Shown piece after piece: positions 7,612-15,137 of a DNA stretch of 39,768 nt; the first letter of the stretch is position 1, and each line of letters starts with the position of its first letter. The notes beneath the pieces are model-generated. The model worked only from the letters and a program-made list of their open reading frames with translations. It made no database searches and had not been told where the DNA came from. Origin of the DNA: CAYPUG01 sp964413905 (GTDB taxonomy: Bacteria; Chloroflexota; Anaerolineae; JAADDB01); contig CAYPUG010000012.1 of assembly GCA_964413905.1 (NCBI GenBank), positions 1 to 39,768 of the forward strand, given 5' to 3'. A program made the position numbers and the translations under genes.

Positions 7612-8013
7612 ATGTTGGACACCACACGTTTCAACACACGAAGACGTCAACGGCGTCCTGGAGCCTGGCTTCACCTCAAAGGACGACATGTAGGGGCCTG
7701 GGCGTTCGCGTTGAATCGGCTGGCCGGATTGGGGTTGGTTTTGTACCTCATATTGCATCTGTTTGTCCTAAGTTTATTGGCCAAAGGGCCTCGCGCTTGG
7801 GATGACTTTGTGGCTCTGGCCAAAAGCCCGCTTATCTTACCGTTAGACGTCATCCTTCTAGCGGGCATTTTGTATCACGGGCTGAACGGTGTACGTATCG
7901 CGCTGATCGGGGTAGGCATAGGTGTCCGGCAACACAAAACCATGTTTTGGACACTCATGGTGATCGTAGCCGTACTTCTGGCCGTGGGAACCTGGGGTTT
8001 CATCACGGTGTGA
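7612..8013 (+). CDS. SdhC-like cytochrome b membrane anchor
   Basis: 133-residue protein with a basic N-terminal tail and three hydrophobic helices (about 33-56, 75-100 and 111-131). NRLAGLGLVLYLILHL and ILYHGLNGVRIAL match the SdhC family, with His49 and His89 as candidate haem b ligands. RBS AAAGGGAG lies 8 nt before the ATG. Sits 14 bp after the SdhB-like gene and 13 bp before the SdhD-like gene, so the three are very likely co-translated and form one membrane module. Confidence 0.85.
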   Translation: MLDTTRFNTRRRQRRPGAWLHLKGRHVGAWAFALNRLAGLGLVLYLILHLFVLSLLAKGPRAWDDFVALAKSPLILPLDVILLAGILYHGLNGVRIALIGVGIGVRQHKTMFWTLMVIVAVLLAVGTWGFITV

Positions 8014-8026
8014 AAGGAGCAGGCCG

Positions 8027-8380
8027 ATGAACACAAAGCAATCGGGGACGTGGGCCGGTACCTTATGGCTCTTGCAGGCTCTGAGTGGCCTGTTGCTCAT
8101 CCTCCTATTGGGCTCTCACATGATAGTGAATCATTACGTGGTTGAAAGAGGGCTGCGCACATACCAAGATGTAGTCAATTATCTATCCCATCCATGGGTC
8201 GTCGCGTGGGAAATCCTCTTCCTCGTCGTGGTCACCTTCCACGCGGCTTTAGGGGTGCGGTCCATCTTACTGGATCTGGGACCGGGCAAGGGAGGACGGC
8301 GGATAATTAATTGGGGCATCACTTTGTTAGGGTTATTCGCGGTGCTGTATGGGGTATGGTTGACGTTTCAGATCAAATGA
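8027..8380 (+). CDS. SdhD-like membrane anchor
   Basis: 117 residues with three predicted helices (about 13-36, 56-83 and 92-115). The pattern LQALSGLLLILLLGSHMIVNHY and VVTFHAALGVRSILLDLGPG is typical of hydrophobic SDH anchors in bacteria. His31 or His36 and His72 are candidate ligands for a second haem, which, with the SdhC-like subunit, would give a two-haem anchor of the kind often used with menaquinone (inference). RBS AAAGGAG precedes the ATG closely. Confidence 0.82.
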   Translation: MNTKQSGTWAGTLWLLQALSGLLLILLLGSHMIVNHYVVERGLRTYQDVVNYLSHPWVVAWEILFLVVVTFHAALGVRSILLDLGPGKGGRRIINWGITLLGLFAVLYGVWLTFQIK

Positions 8381-8450
8381 AGAACGATGACATTGCCGGG
8401 TGAGGCGCTTTGAACCGTTCCACACCTATTATCACGGAAAGGAGAAGCCG

Positions 8451-8738
8451 ATGAGTCGCCAAGGGAAAGCGCGTCGCACACAGGAGTCGCGCCAAAGGCG
8501 TCAGGTCTCCTCTCCGCGTTCCTCCCATCCCGGCTGGATACCGCCCATGACCGGGCTCAAGATTATGACGTTGACCAGTCTGGCGTTGATGCTCTTCGTC
8601 GGCTGGCAAACGTACCATCAGACGGGTGATATGGCGGTTACAACCCGGCTGGCGGTCATCGCCGGTATCAGCATTTGGGTCATTTTTGGCTTTGTGCTGG
8701 TGATGACCAAACTCATCCGTTCGCGTTCTACCCAATAA
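8451..8738 (+). CDS. Small two-helix membrane protein, unknown function
   Basis: 95 residues: a strongly basic, Gln/Arg/Ser-rich N-terminus (about 1-30) and two hydrophobic helices (about 35-52 and 64-85) with a short loop. I recognise no family. The start at 8451 is set by AAAGGAG 6 nt upstream; an in-frame ATG at 8400 lacks a site. It follows the SdhD-like gene by 70 bp and precedes the methyltransferase gene by 22 bp, so it is part of the same transcription unit and may be an accessory or assembly subunit of the membrane complex. That role is a guess from position. Confidence 0.7.
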   Translation: MSRQGKARRTQESRQRRQVSSPRSSHPGWIPPMTGLKIMTLTSLALMLFVGWQTYHQTGDMAVTTRLAVIAGISIWVIFGFVLVMTKLIRSRSTQ

Positions 8739-8760
8739 CAGACGAAGGATAGGAGCCACC

Positions 8761-9342
8761 ATGGACTGGGCCCTCATGTGGGCACCATACACGGAAGATG
8801 TATACCGGCGAGTGTTAGACTGGCTGACTCCGGAGGATGTGGTTGTTGACATTGGTGCGGGCGATCTGCGTTTAGCCCGCCGGATGGCGGCCCGGGTGAA
8901 GAAGGTGTACGCCATCGAACGTCAAGCCGCCATCGTACGGCATGGATTGGCCATGGGACCACTGCCGAGAAACCTTTTGGTCATTGTCGGGGACGCGCGT
9001 CACATATCCTTCGCGAACGATGTGACCGTAGGCGTGCTGCTCATGCGTCACAGTCCGGACGTGCGCTTATACGCGGAAAAATTGCGCGCGGTGGGAGCCC
9101 GCTATCTGATCACCAATGCCCGTTGGCACCTGGACGTGGAGCAAGTGAACTTACAAAAAACACGCATTCCCTTTCAACAAGTTAAATTGGGCTGGTATGC
9201 CTGCTGGTGTGGTCACACCGGTTTTATTCCGGGGCCGCCCGAAGCATTAACAGAGGCGGTGTTTCACCACGTACACGAAGTGGCCACCTGTCCCGCGTGT
9301 GACCACAACCTGCGTCACATTGCGGAAAAATCAAACATTTAA
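8761..9342 (+). CDS. Class I SAM-dependent methyltransferase with C-terminal zinc-binding motif
   Basis: 193-residue protein. The N-terminal half has a Rossmann-type SAM site VVVDIGAGDLRLARRMA (27-43) followed by the acidic strand end YAIER (50-54) and GDAR (77-80), so it should bind S-adenosylmethionine. The C-terminal part has CWC (148, 150) and CPAC (177, 180), a likely zinc site. No catalytic NPPY or similar substrate motif is visible, so the substrate is unknown. RBS GGATAGGAG precedes the ATG. The gene continues the glpA-SDH-like unit with the same strand and tight spacing, but the link to glycerol metabolism is unclear. Confidence 0.75.
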   Translation: MDWALMWAPYTEDVYRRVLDWLTPEDVVVDIGAGDLRLARRMAARVKKVYAIERQAAIVRHGLAMGPLPRNLLVIVGDARHISFANDVTVGVLLMRHSPDVRLYAEKLRAVGARYLITNARWHLDVEQVNLQKTRIPFQQVKLGWYACWCGHTGFIPGPPEALTEAVFHHVHEVATCPACDHNLRHIAEKSNI

Positions 9343-9627
9343 TGCATCATCTCTGGTTAATCAACACATTGTACCTATTGCCCTGCTATGGCGGCCAAGC
9401 GTGAACGAGTGAAATCATTCGCCATTTTGGAGTGCGGCCACATGTTGCCGCTTTGATAACATCTTTGGAATGCGGTGACCCGGCACCGTTTTGACAGCGT
9501 CTTTGGAATGCGGTGACTCGGCACCGCTTTGATAGCAACTTTGGAATGTGGCACCCCGGTGCCGCTTTGATAGATGAACACCTTCTAAAATAAAGATAGA
9601 CATTCATGTGACAGGGAGGAAAGCACC
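9343..9627. other. Non-coding gap with tandem hairpin repeats before the DJ-1 gene
   Basis: 285 bp between the methyltransferase and the DJ-1-like gene. More than half is the 38-bp tandem repeat (9426-9577). The GTG start of the next gene at 9628 is preceded by GGGAGGAAA. I saw no convincing promoter. Confidence 0.6.
9426..9577. repeat. Four tandem 38-bp imperfect repeats, each able to form a hairpin
   Basis: Units start with TTTGGA at 9426, 9464, 9502 and 9540, exactly 38 bp apart, and most end near CGCTTTGATA. Each holds an inverted repeat (for example GCGGTG...CACCGC in unit 3, GGCACC...GGTGCC in unit 4, GCGGC...GCCGC in unit 1). Stem bases differ between units while pairing is kept, which suggests selection for the hairpin. 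The period is not a multiple of three and frames over it look like artefacts. It resembles dispersed intergenic hairpin repeats of bacteria (REP/MITE-like). Confidence 0.85.
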
Positions 9628-10152
9628 GTGCGTCTCAAAGGAAAACGTGTAGGCGTGTTTGTGGAAGAAGGTTTTGAAGACCTAGAATTCTGGGTTCCGG
9701 TCATGCGACTCCGGGAGGAAGGGGCGGAAGTCATCATCATCGGCACGGGTCGGGCTGAAGTCTTTCGGGGCAAACATTGCCTAGAAGCACGGCCCGATGT
9801 CACAGCCGACCAGATCGCCGCGGATGATGTAGACGCTCTGGTCGTTCCCGGCGGCTGGGGGCCGGACAAACTGCGCCGTTATGAATCGGTGACCCGCCTT
9901 GTACGTGATGTGTATCAGCAGGGCAAGATCATCGGATCCATCTGTCACGGCGGATGGGTGCTGATCTCCGCGGGGGTGGTCAAGGGACACAAGGCCACCG
10001 GGTCGCGCGGCATCCGTGACGACCTGATCAACGCGGGAGCTACGTGGGTAGACGCGCCCGCGTTCCGCGACGACAACCTCGTGTGGGGACGCGTTGTCGC
10101 GGATATTCCGGCCTTCTGTCGGGAACTCATCACAGCGATCGCCGAATCCTAA
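9628..10152 (+). CDS. DJ-1/PfpI family protein (deglycase/glyoxalase-like)
   Basis: 174-residue single-domain protein of the class-I glutamine-amidotransferase-like DJ-1/PfpI superfamily. The nucleophile-elbow segment GSICHGGWVL contains Cys106 followed by His107, and an acidic partner lies in VEEGFED (Glu13/14). The length and PfpI/YhbO-like layout fit proteins reported as stress proteins, deglycases or methylglyoxal-handling enzymes. It begins with GTG (RBS GGGAGGAAA) and ends 18 bp before dhaM. In an operon that makes DHAP, the source of methylglyoxal, a detoxifying role is a reasonable inference; a protease role is less likely. Confidence 0.88.
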   Translation: MRLKGKRVGVFVEEGFEDLEFWVPVMRLREEGAEVIIIGTGRAEVFRGKHCLEARPDVTADQIAADDVDALVVPGGWGPDKLRRYESVTRLVRDVYQQGKIIGSICHGGWVLISAGVVKGHKATGSRGIRDDLINAGATWVDAPAFRDDNLVWGRVVADIPAFCRELITAIAES

Positions 10153-10170
10153 ACACCAGAGAGGGCCCTC

Positions 10171-12651
10171 ATGGTCGGACTGGTCATTGTTGCACACAGC
10201 GCCTGTTTAGCCCAAGGGGTCAAAGAACTTGCCGACCAGATGGTGCAGGGGAAAGTCCCCATCGCGGTGGCAGGAGGCATTGACGATCCCGACAATCCCT
10301 TCGGCACCGACGCGATGAAGGTGCTGCAAGCGATTCAACAGGTGTACAGTGACGATGGGGTCGTCGTGCTCATGGACTTAGGCAGTGCGCTCCTCAGCGC
10401 AGAAATGGCCCTGGACTTCCTGCCGGAAGAACGACGTCGTCATGTGTACCTCTCCGATGCGCCCTTAGTAGAAGGTGCCATTGCTGCCGCCGTCCAAGCA
10501 TCCACCGGGGCCGACGTCTCCCAGGTGCTGACGGAAGCCCGTAACGCGTTGGCCGCGAAGGTCGCCCAACTTCATCTGGAACCCCAGGCTGAAGAGGCGA
10601 GCCAGGCCCCCGTCCACGGAAAAGAAATCCGGCTGGTGGTGCGTAACCGCCTGGGGCTCCACGCGCGGCCTGCGGCCCAATTCGTTTCCACCGCAGCCCG
10701 ATTCCAATCCACGGTTTGGGTGCGCAACGTCAGCACCGGCAGCGACTGGGCCAACGCTAAAAGCATCAATCAAATCGCAACCCTGGGCGTACGGCAGGGC
10801 CATGAAATCGCAATTGTAGCCGACGGTCCCGACGCGGAGGAGGTGCTCAACGCGCTGCGTGACCTGGTCGAACGAAACTTCGGCGAAGGTGCGGAGAGCC
10901 CCCCACCTTCCCCCCCGGTTCCACGTCCAACCACAGAAGAAGGCGCGTGGACGGGCATTCCCGCTTCCCCGGGGGTGGCCATCGGACCCGCGCACGTGTT
11001 CGTCTTGCAGCCCGTGGCCATCCCTCAGGATACAGTCACCGACCCCCAAGCAGAATGGGAGCACCTACAGCAGGCTGTGCGCGCCGCGCAGGAAGAACTA
11101 CAGAACCTGCGAGCCGAAGCGGTCCGACGCGTGGGGGAGTACGAGGCCGCGATTTTCGACGCGCACATTCTTGTACTTCAAGATCCCACCCTGCAAGAAA
11201 AGGCCCGTTCGTACATTTTCGATCACCACATGAACGCGGCTGCAGCCTGGGCCCGAGTGATGGAAGAAACCGCGGACGCGTATCGGCACTTGGACGATCC
11301 CTACATGCAGGCGCGAGCCGCGGATGTCGAAGATGTCAAACGCCGTGTCCTGCGCATTTTGTTAGGCACTCAGACCGAACCCACCTTCCCCGACCATCCT
11401 TTCATCCTCATTGCCGAGGATCTCACCCCCTCGGATACGGCTCAATTGGACCCCGCTCGTGTGCTGGGCATTTGTACGGCATTAGGCGGCGCCACATCCC
11501 ACTCCGCCATCCTGGCGCGTGCACTGGGCATTCCCGCAGTGGTGGGCGTGGGTCCCCACATTCTGCACGTGGAAGAGGGGGAGGAGATGGCCTTAGACGG
11601 AAACACCGGTCATGTGTGGATCCGTCCGTCGGCAGAGGTCAAAGCGCGGCTAGAAGCAAAACGCGAGGAGTGGCTCCGACAACAACGACGTATAGAGGCC
11701 ATAGCCAAACGTCCCGGGCAGACAAAGGACGGTCGGCGGGTAGAAATCGTCGCCAACATCATCGGCATCGCCGACGCGCAAGCCGCGTTACGTCGCGGGG
11801 CCGAAGGAGTGGGGCTAATGCGGACCGAGTTTCTCTTTGTGGGCCGAGATACGCCACCCGACGAGGAAGAACAATGGCACGTCTACCACGAAGTGGCCGA
11901 ATTAATGGGCACACGGCCCCTCATCATCCGCACGGTAGATGTGGGAGGTGACAAACCCATTCCCTACTTGCAAGTGGAAAAAGAGCCGAACCCCTTCCTG
12001 GGATGGCGCGGTATTCGCCTTTGCCTGGACCAACCGCACATTTTGAAAACACAATTTCGGGCCATCCTGCGGGCCAGCCCAGGCCACAACGTGAAGATCA
12101 TGCTTCCCATGGTGGCCGATGTGGAGGAAGTACGAGCAGCCCGGCGCCTTTTCCAAGAAGCGCAGGAAGAACTGCGCGCGGAAGGCACACCTTTCAACGA
12201 GCAGGTGGAACTGGGCATCATGGTTGAAATTCCCGCCGCTGCCCTGCTCGCAGAAAAATTCGCCCCGCTGGTGGACTTCTTCAGCGTGGGGACCAACGAT
12301 CTCAGCCAGTACACCATGGCCGCGGACCGCACCAACGCCCGTGTGGCTCACTTGGCCGATGGTCTACACCCCGCAGTACTTCGTCTCATCCGCCAGGCTG
12401 CAGACGCAGCGCATCACGCCGGGATCTGGATCGGAGTATGTGGGGAAATTGCCGGCGATCCCCTGGCCGCGCCCATCCTGGTCGGCTTGGGCGTTGATGA
12501 ACTGAGCATGAACCCTCCGGCCATCCCTCGAGTGAAAGAGGTATTGCTCTCCCTGACGTATGAGGAAGCCCAAACGTTGGCACAAGCCGCGCTGACCCAG
12601 GAGACCGCGCAGGCCGTCCGCCGTATGGTCCGAGAGCGCCTCCACGTATAG
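10171..12651 (+). CDS. dhaM: DhaM-HPr-Enzyme I fusion, phosphoryl donor for DHA kinase
   Basis: 826-residue cytoplasmic phosphorelay protein. Domain 1 (1-135) is the mannose-type EIIA of DhaM, with phosphorylated His9 in VIVAHSACLAQG. Domain 2 (about 152-238) is HPr, with His164 in GLHARPAA. A Pro/Ser-rich linker (241-257) leads to domain 3 (about 260-826), an Enzyme I with TGIPASPGVAIG, the phosphohistidine in GGATSHSAILAR (His444), TVDVGGDKP, FSVGTNDLSQY and GVCGEIAGDP (Cys757). The EI part is about 567 residues, as long as free E. coli EI (575), whereas E. coli DhaM carries only a truncated EI-like part. It should take phosphate from PEP and pass it internally to DhaL-ADP without a general PTS. 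It is separated from dhaKL by eight genes. Confidence 0.94.
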   Translation: MVGLVIVAHSACLAQGVKELADQMVQGKVPIAVAGGIDDPDNPFGTDAMKVLQAIQQVYSDDGVVVLMDLGSALLSAEMALDFLPEERRRHVYLSDAPLVEGAIAAAVQASTGADVSQVLTEARNALAAKVAQLHLEPQAEEASQAPVHGKEIRLVVRNRLGLHARPAAQFVSTAARFQSTVWVRNVSTGSDWANAKSINQIATLGVRQGHEIAIVADGPDAEEVLNALRDLVERNFGEGAESPPPSPPVPRPTTEEGAWTGIPASPGVAIGPAHVFVLQPVAIPQDTVTDPQAEWEHLQQAVRAAQEELQNLRAEAVRRVGEYEAAIFDAHILVLQDPTLQEKARSYIFDHHMNAAAAWARVMEETADAYRHLDDPYMQARAADVEDVKRRVLRILLGTQTEPTFPDHPFILIAEDLTPSDTAQLDPARVLGICTALGGATSHSAILARALGIPAVVGVGPHILHVEEGEEMALDGNTGHVWIRPSAEVKARLEAKREEWLRQQRRIEAIAKRPGQTKDGRRVEIVANIIGIADAQAALRRGAEGVGLMRTEFLFVGRDTPPDEEEQWHVYHEVAELMGTRPLIIRTVDVGGDKPIPYLQVEKEPNPFLGWRGIRLCLDQPHILKTQFRAILRASPGHNVKIMLPMVADVEEVRAARRLFQEAQEELRAEGTPFNEQVELGIMVEIPAAALLAEKFAPLVDFFSVGTNDLSQYTMAADRTNARVAHLADGLHPAVLRLIRQAADAAHHAGIWIGVCGEIAGDPLAAPILVGLGVDELSMNPPAIPRVKEVLLSLTYEEAQTLAQAALTQETAQAVRRMVRERLHV

Positions 12652-12829
12652 GAGATCACTGCCACGCTGCACTCCGGGACAAAGCATGAACAATCCCATA
12701 TTCGCCCGCGTCTTTATCTTTAGGTACAATACCCAGGTAGCTGCTCCAATTTCATACACGTGCGTTGGCTTCAAGGGGTGAATGTCTTTAGTCGCGCTAT
12801 GGGCAGACCTGAAAAGAAAGAGGATAACC

Positions 12830-13294
12830 ATGTCACGTCCATCACAACCGCAAAACAAACCGGACACACTCCCCATCCACACAGACTTGGATGAGGAGAG
12901 CGAAGAACAACTGGACGAGCTCCTTGGGAGCATTGTGCTCACCATGGCCCTATGGGAAGAACCGCTGGTCACCGCGCTAGGGGAAGAAGCCCAGGACCTC
13001 GCGGGACACCTCATTGACCTGGATATTTACTTCGAGGACCACGCGCTGCTGGAACTGTACAGCGCTCTGGTCTTCACCGACGACACACAGCCCCCCCTAA
13101 GCAGTGTAAATCACATCGCCGACACCCTGGCCCGTCACGTAGAAAAAGGTATCTATCTGGGAGAGATTGCCGAAGAAGAGGAAACCGGGGCTCCCATCTT
13201 CATCTTCCATAACCGGAAGGACCGAGAAGTCTTGCTTATCCTGGCCGATGGTTGGGAAGTGGATACGTGGGATACCTTGCCGAGCAACGCGTAA
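12830..13294 (+). CDS. Small acidic protein of unknown function
   Basis: 154 residues, strongly acidic (many Glu/Asp, for example DLDEESEEQLDELLG), with no membrane segment or signal peptide. I do not recognise the family. The start is uncertain: the ATG at 12830 has a purine-rich site (AAGAAAGAGG) 6 nt upstream, while an in-frame ATG at 12782 follows AAGGGG very closely and would add 16 residues. Lies 178 bp after dhaM, so it probably begins a new unit with the metallophosphoesterase gene 36 bp downstream. A -10-like TACAAT at 12725-12730 lacks a good -35. Confidence 0.7.
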   Translation: MSRPSQPQNKPDTLPIHTDLDEESEEQLDELLGSIVLTMALWEEPLVTALGEEAQDLAGHLIDLDIYFEDHALLELYSALVFTDDTQPPLSSVNHIADTLARHVEKGIYLGEIAEEEETGAPIFIFHNRKDREVLLILADGWEVDTWDTLPSNA

Positions 13295-13330
13295 AAAACC
13301 ACTCCGAACCGAACACGGGAAGAGACAACC

Positions 13331-14083
13331 ATGCGAGTACTTGTCATATCCGACATACACGCCAACCTGGAAGCTCTGGAGACGGTGCTGGAATACGCCC
13401 GTCAGGAAGGGGGATTTGACAAGGTGTGGTGTTTGGGGGATGTGGTCGGCTACGGACCCAACCCCAATGAGTGCGTGGATCGGGTACGCGAATTGGATGC
13501 GCTCTGCGTTCTAGGGAATCACGACGCGGCTGCACTAGGCATGGTCAATATTGAGGACTTCAATCCCGACGCCCAGGCTGCCATACGCTGGACCCAAGAG
13601 CAACTCACCCCGGCCTCGAAAGCCTACCTCCAAAGCCGACCTCACCGCCTCGTCGCCGAGGCGATCTACACCATCGTCCACGGTAGCCCACGAGACCCCG
13701 TGTGGGAATACATTCTTTCCCCCAGCATGGCACGGGAACAATTCACCCACTTTGACACCCCCATCTGTCTGGTGGGCCATACACACATCCCCGTCATCTA
13801 CCACGCGTTCGCGGGGGAGGACGGTCGTTTACAGACCGTGGGTTACTACCCGGAACCGGGAGAAGTGTATCACCTCAAAGATCCCGACCGCTGGATTGTG
13901 AACCCAGGAAGTGTGGGCCAACCCCGTGACCAAGATCCCCGCGCCGCGTTTGTGCTCCTGGACACGGAACAACGGGAATGGGCGTATTACCGGGTACCGT
14001 ATAACATCGAACGAACCCAGTACCTGATGCGAGAAGCCGGCCTGCCCGTACGCCTGATCGCTCGGCTCTCATATGGCTGGTAA
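13331..14083 (+). CDS. Metallophosphoesterase (calcineurin-like, YfcE/MJ0936 type)
   Basis: 250-residue cytoplasmic hydrolase of the dinuclear metallophosphoesterase fold. The metal-binding blocks occur in order: SDIHAN (Asp8, His10), GDVVGYGP (Asp37), GNHD (Asn63, His64), IVHGSP and VGHTHIP, and NPGSVGQPRD closes the fold. This set and the length fit single-domain phosphodiesterases such as YfcE, with the substrate undetermined. The ATG is preceded by GGGAAGAG. Confidence 0.92.
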   Translation: MRVLVISDIHANLEALETVLEYARQEGGFDKVWCLGDVVGYGPNPNECVDRVRELDALCVLGNHDAAALGMVNIEDFNPDAQAAIRWTQEQLTPASKAYLQSRPHRLVAEAIYTIVHGSPRDPVWEYILSPSMAREQFTHFDTPICLVGHTHIPVIYHAFAGEDGRLQTVGYYPEPGEVYHLKDPDRWIVNPGSVGQPRDQDPRAAFVLLDTEQREWAYYRVPYNIERTQYLMREAGLPVRLIARLSYGW

Positions 14084-14149
14084 ACGCTCAACGCCGCGCA
14101 AACCGGAACCGCCGAGCCGACCTCAACGTCTTAGACGTGGAAAACCGGG

Positions 14150-14166
14150 GGCTTCTCCGAGGAGCC
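14150..14166 (+). terminator. Weak hairpin after the metallophosphoesterase gene
   Basis: A 6-bp GC-rich stem (14150-14155 with 14161-14166, one G-U pair) and a 5-nt loop, followed by a poorly T-rich stretch. A -10-like TATACT at 14192-14197 lies just before the next gene but has no recognisable -35. Either or both may be chance. Confidence 0.3.
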
Positions 14167-14215
14167 GTCACAATTTCTACGCCGACATGCATATACTAAG
14201 GGAGGAGAACATCGC

Positions 14216-15115
14216 ATGAACCGACGCCTACGGTTGCTCATTCCGCTTATCTTCATCATCCTGGTCACCGTGTTCGGAGGATGTGCCTCCCGCAAAGCCC
14301 CCTCCCCTGCGATGCCCGCGCTCGAACAAGGCCCCCTGCCCAAAAGTCCGCCCATTCACGAGGAAACCACCGCGCGCGCCAACGCGGAACTTCCCGACGT
14401 GGACCGCCGCATCATTTACGAAGCCGAGATCACCTTGGTCGTCCAAGATACAAAGGCCGCGGCGGATGACATCGAACAGCTGGCCAAGCAACTGGGTGGA
14501 TACGTGGTGGAAGCGAACCTGTACCGTCGGGAGGGCACGCTGGTTGGCAACATGACCCTCCGCGTGCCCCAGGAACGCTTTGAGGACGCGTTGGCCCGGT
14601 TAAGCGCGTTGGCCGTCCGAGTGGACCGACAAAGCATTCACACTCAGGATGTTACATCTGAGTATGTTGACCTGGAGGCTCGGCTTAAGAACCTAGAAGC
14701 CACTGAAGAGGAACTGCGGGCCCTGTTGAAGGAGGTACGCGAACAGACCAAAAGCGCCTCGGACATTATGGAGGTCTACCGGGAATTGACCCGCGTGCGG
14801 GAACAAATAGAGCAAATCAAGGGCCGCTTGCAAATGCTGGACAAACTCACCACGTATGCGACCATCCGTGTGGAACTGACGCCGTACGCACTCTCACAAC
14901 CTCTGTCGTCCCGTCCGTGGGATCCGCGGGTGACGTTATATCACGCTTGGGGCACCCTGCTCAACGTACTCCAACTCCTCGCTAACGCGTTCATTTACCT
15001 GATCATCGTGGTCATCCCCGCGCTCGCCCTCGTCCTCATCCCCATCGCCATCGTAATGCATGCGCTGCGATGGCTGTGGCGACACACGCGCGGCAAGAAA
15101 GCACAAGGATCCTAA
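14216..15115 (+). CDS. DUF4349 domain lipoprotein
   Basis: 299 residues. The N-terminus is a lipoprotein signal (basic MNRRLR, hydrophobic stretch, then VFGGC with Cys23). After a Pro-rich linker, residues about 65-225 form a DUF4349-type domain: RRIIYEAEITLVVQDT..., LGGYVVEANLYRREG, MTLRVPQERFEDALARL and then a Glu/Leu/Arg-rich coiled coil (about 150-210). Residues about 245-285 make a long hydrophobic segment followed by a basic tail (WLWRHTRGKK), which fits a C-terminal membrane anchor. The family's function is unknown. RBS GGGAGGAG precedes the ATG. Transcribed toward the GT4 gene 22 bp downstream. Confidence 0.85.
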   Translation: MNRRLRLLIPLIFIILVTVFGGCASRKAPSPAMPALEQGPLPKSPPIHEETTARANAELPDVDRRIIYEAEITLVVQDTKAAADDIEQLAKQLGGYVVEANLYRREGTLVGNMTLRVPQERFEDALARLSALAVRVDRQSIHTQDVTSEYVDLEARLKNLEATEEELRALLKEVREQTKSASDIMEVYRELTRVREQIEQIKGRLQMLDKLTTYATIRVELTPYALSQPLSSRPWDPRVTLYHAWGTLLNVLQLLANAFIYLIIVVIPALALVLIPIAIVMHALRWLWRHTRGKKAQGS

Positions 15116-15137
15116 GCGTCAAACCTGTGACCATACC

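Noticed and set aside
6875..8380. Ordinary succinate dehydrogenase subunits
   Set aside because: No sdhA is adjacent, and the genes sit immediately after glpA within a glycerol cluster; an ordinary SDH role cannot be fully excluded, so it is given as the alternative.
9426..9577. CRISPR array
   Set aside because: Units are contiguous 38-bp repeats with no unique spacers, and no cas genes are nearby.
9375..9607. Three overlapping minus-strand reading frames over the 38-bp repeats
   Set aside because: Their peptides are the repeat read in all three frames (period not divisible by three), have no ribosome-binding sites, and overlap each other.
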